DNA from: Rhynchopus sp. YZ270_cl-10
Lineage: Eukaryota > Euglenozoa > Diplonemea > Diplonemida > Diplonemidae
Length of the DNA: 64,000 nt
Assembly: GCA_964035575.1 (NCBI GenBank)
Contig: OZ037866.1
Coordinates: 992,001 to 1,056,000 of the forward strand
Direction of reading: 5' to 3'
Shown here: in pieces, positions 59,824 to 64,000 of the stretch
How the letters are laid out: the number at the start of each line of letters is the position of its first letter
Numbering within the stretch: the stretch's first letter is position 1
Program-made: the position numbers and the translations under genes
The notes under the pieces: model-generated
What the model was told of the DNA's origin: nothing
Seen by the model: only the letters and a program-made list of their open reading frames with translations
The model's database searches: none

Positions 59824-60264
59824 ATGAAACCCACAGAGGCCTACAAAGTGCTCTGTATCGTCTTGCTAGGGATTATTTCGGTGCTTTTTACTGAAGTTGA
59901 TGAAGAGGAGGATATGTCGTTGTGGCAGATTTATGATACGGTGGAGACGTCTGCTGCGGAAGGCTTGACAGAATCGTACCGTTACAACGCTGGGTTGTGT
60001 GCGGCGTGCAATGATGCATTTGACAGGATAGATAAGCATCTGGAGGAGCCAGTAGCGGGGTACTCTGACGTATTGCTCGAGGCTGATGTGCTTGACAGCA
60101 ACCTCTGCCGGCATGCTTCGCTGCACGAATCTGTCTCTCACTGCATGGCAGTCATTGATGAGCTGGAGGCTGCAGGTGCCATCCGGTCGTACATCGCACA
60201 GCGCACCCCATCAGAAACAGATCGAGTACGACACTGCTTCAGGTGGTGTACCCGGACGCATTGA
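59824..60264 (+). CDS. Small secreted cysteine protein, saposin-like pattern
   Basis: 146 aa. A hydrophobic N-terminus (about 8-23) acts as signal peptide or anchor, followed by an acidic stretch. Six cysteines after the signal lie at 59, 62, 95, 107, 138 and 142, i.e. CxxC, then C, C, and CxxxC, in helix-rich sequence. This order and spacing recall the saposin B fold (three disulfides, membrane-lipid binding), although the last pair is closer together than usual. Upstream there is a (CT)n tract at 59742-59779 and further pyrimidines right up to CCAACA-ATG; no AG lies between the tract and the ATG, so the spliced leader is probably added further upstream. A loop-variant hairpin of the dispersed family begins 35 bases after the stop. 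Codon use looks coding. Function not established. Confidence 0.65.
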   Translation: MKPTEAYKVLCIVLLGIISVLFTEVDEEEDMSLWQIYDTVETSAAEGLTESYRYNAGLCAACNDAFDRIDKHLEEPVAGYSDVLLEADVLDSNLCRHASLHESVSHCMAVIDELEAAGAIRSYIAQRTPSETDRVRHCFRWCTRTH

Positions 60265-60298
60265 TTTAGACCTTTTGGGAGGGGGGAGGAGGAGGAAA

Positions 60299-60338
60299 AA
60301 AGGTGACTAAGTAGGGAATGCTTAGAGATTCATCTTTG
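60299..60338 (+). repeat. ACGAGAG-type hairpin in the 3' flank of the saposin-like gene
   Basis: AAAGGTGACTAAGT, loop AGGGA, ATGCTTAGAGATTCATCTTTG. Starts 35 bases after the stop codon, so it is probably transcribed in the 3'-UTR. Confidence 0.65.
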
Positions 60339-61047
60339 TCCTGCAAAACTTCCTTCAAACCCATAGGGTAGGGGAAGGGAATGGGGTTTGCAAAGTGTGT
60401 CAAAAAAAAAAATTGTGGATGTCAGTGCATTTTTTGTGGTGAGAATAAATTGATCTTTTGTTTTTTTTCTGTTTTGTTTTTCTATTCAGTAGAATAGAAA
60501 AGTAGATAATTTTGTTGTGATTTTTTTGGTTAGGAGAAGACGGGAGAGCTGCCCATGCGGTTTCCTTCTCTCTCTGCAGCTTCCTCGTGGTTACAATTGA
60601 GTATCCTTTGTCTTTTGTCTTTTTTTTTGCTCTTTTTTTTCTTTTTTTTTTGCCAATGATTTTTTCGGGGGGACAAGGCTTTGTTGTGCACATCTGATGT
60701 TTTGTTATGGCGCACAAACCCTGTCCAGTGTATGCTGTGTGCTGTTGTTTATCTTTTTTTTAAAACGTTCCTTTACAAGGTACAATTTTTGTAGGGACGA
60801 TTTAAAAAAAAGAGGGGAAGTTGAAGGATTGTTGCACAAAGGTGGCAATAGCTGCACAATGTGCAAAAAAACAATTTTTTCAATCCAAACCCCAGAAAAA
60901 AGAAATACCATTTTTGTGTGGAATTCATCCTCGGGTGTCTACACTAATACAACCAAGTTTTCAAATAACAGAAACATTGTCTTACACACGATTCCATCCC
61001 TCCGATCTTTTTAAAATTGTATTTACCATTGCGGCTTTCCTTTTGTT

Positions 61048-61125
61048 TTTAACCACCCCCGGTACAGCCGGTCATTGTACCAAGGTACACTGTTCACGAG
61101 AGGGCTTTGTATTGCAAGTCAACTT
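61048..61125 (+). repeat. 'ggtacactgttcacgagagg' repeat
   Basis: CCCCGGTACAGCCGGTCATT, ACCAAGGTACACTGTTCACG, GGGCTTTGTATTGCAAGTC. Confidence 0.7.
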
Positions 61126-61237
61126 TGTGTTAAGAATAGATGCTGCACTTTTCGAGTTGCATGTATCTTCAAGCAAAGAAGAAGAAAAAAAACATTGAAG
61201 CCTGGGAGGTAAAATGCACTCCGTTCTTTCCAAAGCT

Positions 61238-61290
61238 GTTGATCCCTCACCATATACTATCAATTTATTGATTGCATATGATGAAAATAC
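61238..61290 (+). repeat. 'atgggaacatttttgatccc' repeat, copy 3 (partial)
   Basis: GATCCCTCACCATATACTAT, CAATTTATTGATTGCATATG. A shorter remnant, ATGCATATGTTGAAATACTT, is at 2296. Confidence 0.6.
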
Positions 61291-61292
61291 AA

Positions 61293-61322
61293 AGCTGTGT
61301 GTACACGAGATGGCACATCAAA
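61293..61322 (+). repeat. ACGAGAG-type hairpin, decayed
   Basis: GCTGTGTGT, ACACGAGAT, GGCACATC. Confidence 0.5.
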
Positions 61323-62330
61323 AGTACTCTTTATTATACCCTTGAATGCGTTTTGTTCAATGGAATAAGGTGCGTTGTTTTTGAACTAACCAAAAAAGAA
61401 CTGAGGGCAATCTTTTTTGTCACCAGATACCATATCTTTAGAGGGCTACAGTGTGCTGTCTGAAGCATACTAGCTCCCTTTTTGGGTGATATTGAGTCAA
61501 GGAGCCAGCCGTAGCCCCACCACTGAGTGGTGATTTAAAAACCCACAGTTTTTCGATTTTACTGTGCTTTACATTTATATCACTTAAATAAGCTCTTGGT
61601 AGGGGCCTATGGTGGGCAGAGCGAGGAGATGGCTGCGTTGCTTCCGCACGGCAGTGGTGGTTATTTGGGAGTGTCCGATTTTTTTTTATTATTTTTTGTT
61701 CTGTTCAGGCTGTTAGCTAAATAAATTGGTGGGAAATGGCCCGGGGAAAATGTTTGCATGAAAAGCATTTCGGGAAAGCGAAAAAATAACATCCTTGGTT
61801 CTGTTACGTTCTGTATCAAACCCTCATGAAATCAAAGAGGCGAACAAAACCTATAACCCCCTCCCCTCGTCTGACATTGATTTATTTTTTTTGAAAAGAC
61901 TCATTGGAAAAAGAAAGGTGACCTTTTTTTTTCACCTTTTGTCAATTAACATATTTACAAAGAACCTTTTAGATAAAAACAAACGCCAAGCTATTATTCC
62001 CATACTATTGTTTGCACTTTCAAGTTCTCGCTTTTTTTTTGAGAAAAATGATAATTTGGAGAGCACAACTTTGTGCCAAGCATAACGCTGGTCTAAACCT
62101 ATAGTTGGATACAGAGCTCAGGTTGTAAGGTGCCACGGTTTTTCGTGATGGCGTAATGTCATAGCGTTGGCTGTGGGTCAAACATTTTACATCAAGACCT
62201 GTGCTCTATCAACGATGGTAATGGCACAGCTAAGGGATCATTAGAGATGCCCTGGGCTCATCTTCCCAACCTTTTCTTTCCAGGGGCTCTGCCCTATTTT
62301 TTATTTGCAAAAAAAAAAAAAAAAAAACAA

Positions 62331-63037
62331 TTTTTTATGGGGCAAAAAAAGTAACTCCACTCACTCGTAAAGGGAAGAGGGTAAAAAAAGTAAAAAAAAA
62401 AATAGGGATTTTTTGACGCGTAAAAAAAAGTGTTGCGTGCAATTCACACGTGTTTTCGGAAATGCGTCAAAAAAAGTTTGAACACAGTCAAAAAAAGGTT
62501 GATTATTATCACACCAGCCAAAATGCGTTGCAGTGAAAATCAAAAAAAAATTTTTTTTTATAATTTTTAACTAACGTGCGTTGTCGTTGCTGTGAGTCGG
62601 TTTTATTAACGATGTTTGTGAAGGAAAATGTGAAAAGTGTGAAAAAGCAGCAGCAGCAGCTGTTTAGCTTCGAGTAAGTGGCCCACATCGGGACCCCTTG
62701 TGCTCCCGCTTTTTCCGACAGTATTTGAGGTACGACACGATGTGTTCCTCTCTGGGAACTCTGCGACCACTTTCGTACACCTCGGCAGTGCTCAATCTCC
62801 CCAATATGCCAGAGTGTGCACAGCCATGGAAATGTCCATTCTGACTGCGTACTATTTCACACTTCAAATATTAGAACTGGATGTGGGGCTGCCAGTTTAC
62901 TGGTCATCCATCCTTTTCTGTCTTCGGCATTTTGTTTCTTCTGCCATTTTGTGTAGTGTAAGAAGACGCTGTGTGTACAATGTTTACCCTCTTCCCTTTA
63001 CTCGTGAGTGGAGATACTTTTTTTGCCCCATAAAAAA
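62331..63037. mobile_element. Transposon with about 55-bp TIRs
   Basis: 707 bp. Left TTTTTTATGGGGCAAAAAAA followed by 'ctccactcac' and 'cgtaaagggaagagggtaaa'; the right end is the inverse with small differences. No target duplication can be read. Contains a short coding-like remnant on the minus strand. Confidence 0.8.
62664..62870 (-). pseudogene. Coding-like remnant in the 62331-63037 element
   Basis: 68 codons between stops with 'SGILGRLSTAEVYESGRR' and 'VSYLKYCRKKREHKGSRCG'. Basic, Cys-containing, possibly the C-terminal end of a transposase. Family unknown; no ATG. Confidence 0.3.
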
Positions 63038-63046
63038 TTACGTTCC

Positions 63047-63235
63047 GGTATCGAAAACAAAGTAGATTTTTTGACTGGCCAAGCTAGCATTTCCTCGTGT
63101 CACGTCTTATTTCCCTCGCTGCGCTCGGGGAAATAAGACTTCAAACCGCCCTCGCTGCGCTCGGGACGGTTTTATGTGACACTCGGAAATGCTACATACT
63201 TGGCCAGTCAAAAAAAAGCTACTTTTTTTGATACC
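63047..63235. mobile_element. MITE with GGTATC ends
   Basis: 189 bp. Inverted arms of about 57 bp: GGTATC, an A-rich run, 'gtag', then 'ttttttgactggccaag', 'tagcatttcc' and GTGTCAC. The centre has CTCGCTGCGCTCGGG twice. Lies ten bases beyond the previous element. Confidence 0.82.
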
Positions 63236-63329
63236 AGAAAATAGTTATTTTTAGTCAAAAAAAGAGGAGGACGACGGCTGGTGGACGAAACTCCATCTTT
63301 CGATTGAAAATATTATTTTAATCATTTTC

Positions 63330-63410
63330 AGGGGGGTTCGATAACCCCAAAGAAGTGTGTCGGTGCTCTGCGTCCCAGAAGCGTTTTGCACGGTCAACTT
63401 CACTTTTTTA
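63330..63410 (+). repeat. GATGAACGGTGAGGCG repeat, middle deleted
   Basis: GGGGGGTTCGATAACCCC, AAGAAG, CGGTGCTCTGCGTCC, then directly GTTTTGCACGGTCAACTTC. Confidence 0.65.
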
Positions 63411-63459
63411 ATTGTTCACAATTTACTTTTCTTTTTTTCAGATGTAAACCACGAAGTAA

Positions 63460-63725
63460 AGGGGGGTGGGGGATAAAACAATTATCCCCCGTTTTTTCTC
63501 CCCCATTTTATTTTATTTTATCCCCCACTACAGTTATCCCCCACTTCCCACACCGCGTTTTTGGTGTGTATTTTCCTTGGGGATGGGGATATTCAGGTGG
63601 GAAAAAAGAGAGATATTTTTTTTTTAATCCCCCACTACAACTATCCCCCATTTTTTGAGAAGAACAAACTGGCGATATTTTTTATTTTATCCGCCATTCT
63701 ACAGTTATCCCCCACTACAATTAGC
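63460..63725 (+). repeat. 'tatcccccactacaat' irregular repeat
   Basis: At least seven blocks of TATCCCCCA with TACAGTTATCCCCCACTACA between. C-runs alternate with A/T, on one strand only. Confidence 0.65.
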
Positions 63726-63742
63726 CCTCCCCCCCCTTTAAA

Positions 63743-63832
63743 TGCATGGTTGAGGTCCACCCCGGTACACCCGGTTATGTACCAAGGTACACTGTTCACG
63801 AGCGGTCTGCTGTATTTCAAATCAACTTTTTT
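63743..63832 (+). repeat. 'ggtacactgttcacgagagg' repeat
   Basis: GCATGGTTGAGGTCCACCCC, GGTTATGTACCAAGGTACAC, TGTTCACGAGCGGTCTGC. A separate 'taaaccacgaa' is at 63441. Confidence 0.7.
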
Positions 63833-63835
63833 TCA

Positions 63836-63872
63836 GGTGTGTGTGTGAGAAAGCACATTCATCCTACAATTT
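63836..63872 (+). repeat. ACGAGAG-type hairpin, decayed
   Basis: GTGTGTGTGTGAGAAA, GCACATTCATCCTACAA. Follows a 'ccaaggtacactgttcacgag' repeat. Confidence 0.5.
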
Positions 63873-63889
63873 TTCTTTTCTTTTTTTTT

Positions 63890-64000
63890 TCTTCTTTTGA
63901 CAGGGCGTTCGCTATCGCCATCGTTTTTTCCTGATCGTGGCGAAATGCCAAAAACCCCGAAATTTTCGTTTTTTTACTAGTGCTTAAAATAGGTCAAAAA
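63890..64000 (-). mobile_element. Fragment of element A, cut by window end
   Basis: Bases 63899-64000 are the inverse of 32267-32375 (gacctattttaagcactagt ... gcgatagcgaacgccctg), with a few differences. A second copy of element A or a related element therefore extends beyond the window. Confidence 0.85.

Larger units (their letters stand above)
60265..64000. other. Terminal repeat region
   Basis: Hairpin copies, two adjacent transposons and a fragment of element A. A 'tgtgctgtctgaagcatac' hairpin at 61449 matches 'atgctatctgtaagcatac' at 7338. 61500-62300 is otherwise featureless. Confidence 0.6.

Overview
This is a eukaryotic nuclear segment: mostly non-coding, AT-rich and full of T-runs, with seven intact genes, all without introns. 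All seven start ATGs lie shortly downstream of pyrimidine- or C/A-rich tracts. In six of them the tract ends in an AG, as expected for spliced-leader trans-splice acceptors. Intronless genes, such acceptors, long intergenic DNA packed with DNA transposons, and a secreted glycosidase together suggest a unicellular flagellate, possibly a diplonemid or other euglenozoan. That assignment is inference; no rRNA or complete SL RNA gene is present to settle it.

Layout: 1-11.7 kb is gene-free and repeat-rich. At 11.7-14.3 and 20.7-24.3 kb are two paralogous genes for secreted WSC-domain/proline-threonine-stalk proteins with about eight hydrophobic membrane segments; a third paralogue lies at 50.3-52.0 kb. 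24.3-33.4 kb is a cluster of nested transposons and foldback elements. 33.47-36.84 kb is a complete hAT transposon with a full-length transposase, 14-bp terminal repeats and an 8-bp target duplication. 37-42 kb holds further small transposons. At 42.1-44.7 kb is a secreted glycoside hydrolase family 2 gene, just downstream of the 3' half of a tRNA-Asp-like sequence. At 48.2-49.6 kb is a ubiquitin-like/leucine-rich-repeat protein, followed by the third WSC gene. 52-59.8 kb is repeat DNA with two non-autonomous hAT elements. At 59.8-60.3 kb is a small secreted protein with a saposin-like cysteine pattern. The rest is repeats.

The most striking signals are: (1) about 30 dispersed copies of a short hairpin whose loop (ACGAGAG) is constant while its stem changes in a compensatory way; (2) a family of foldback elements built from decameric TTCACAACTT arrays, each with 5-bp target duplications; (3) the WSC-stalk-multipass membrane family, whose membrane part I do not recognise, with a mosaic history in which two copies share a near-identical 5' end but divergent 3' ends; (4) several transposons whose ends and target duplications can be read to the base.
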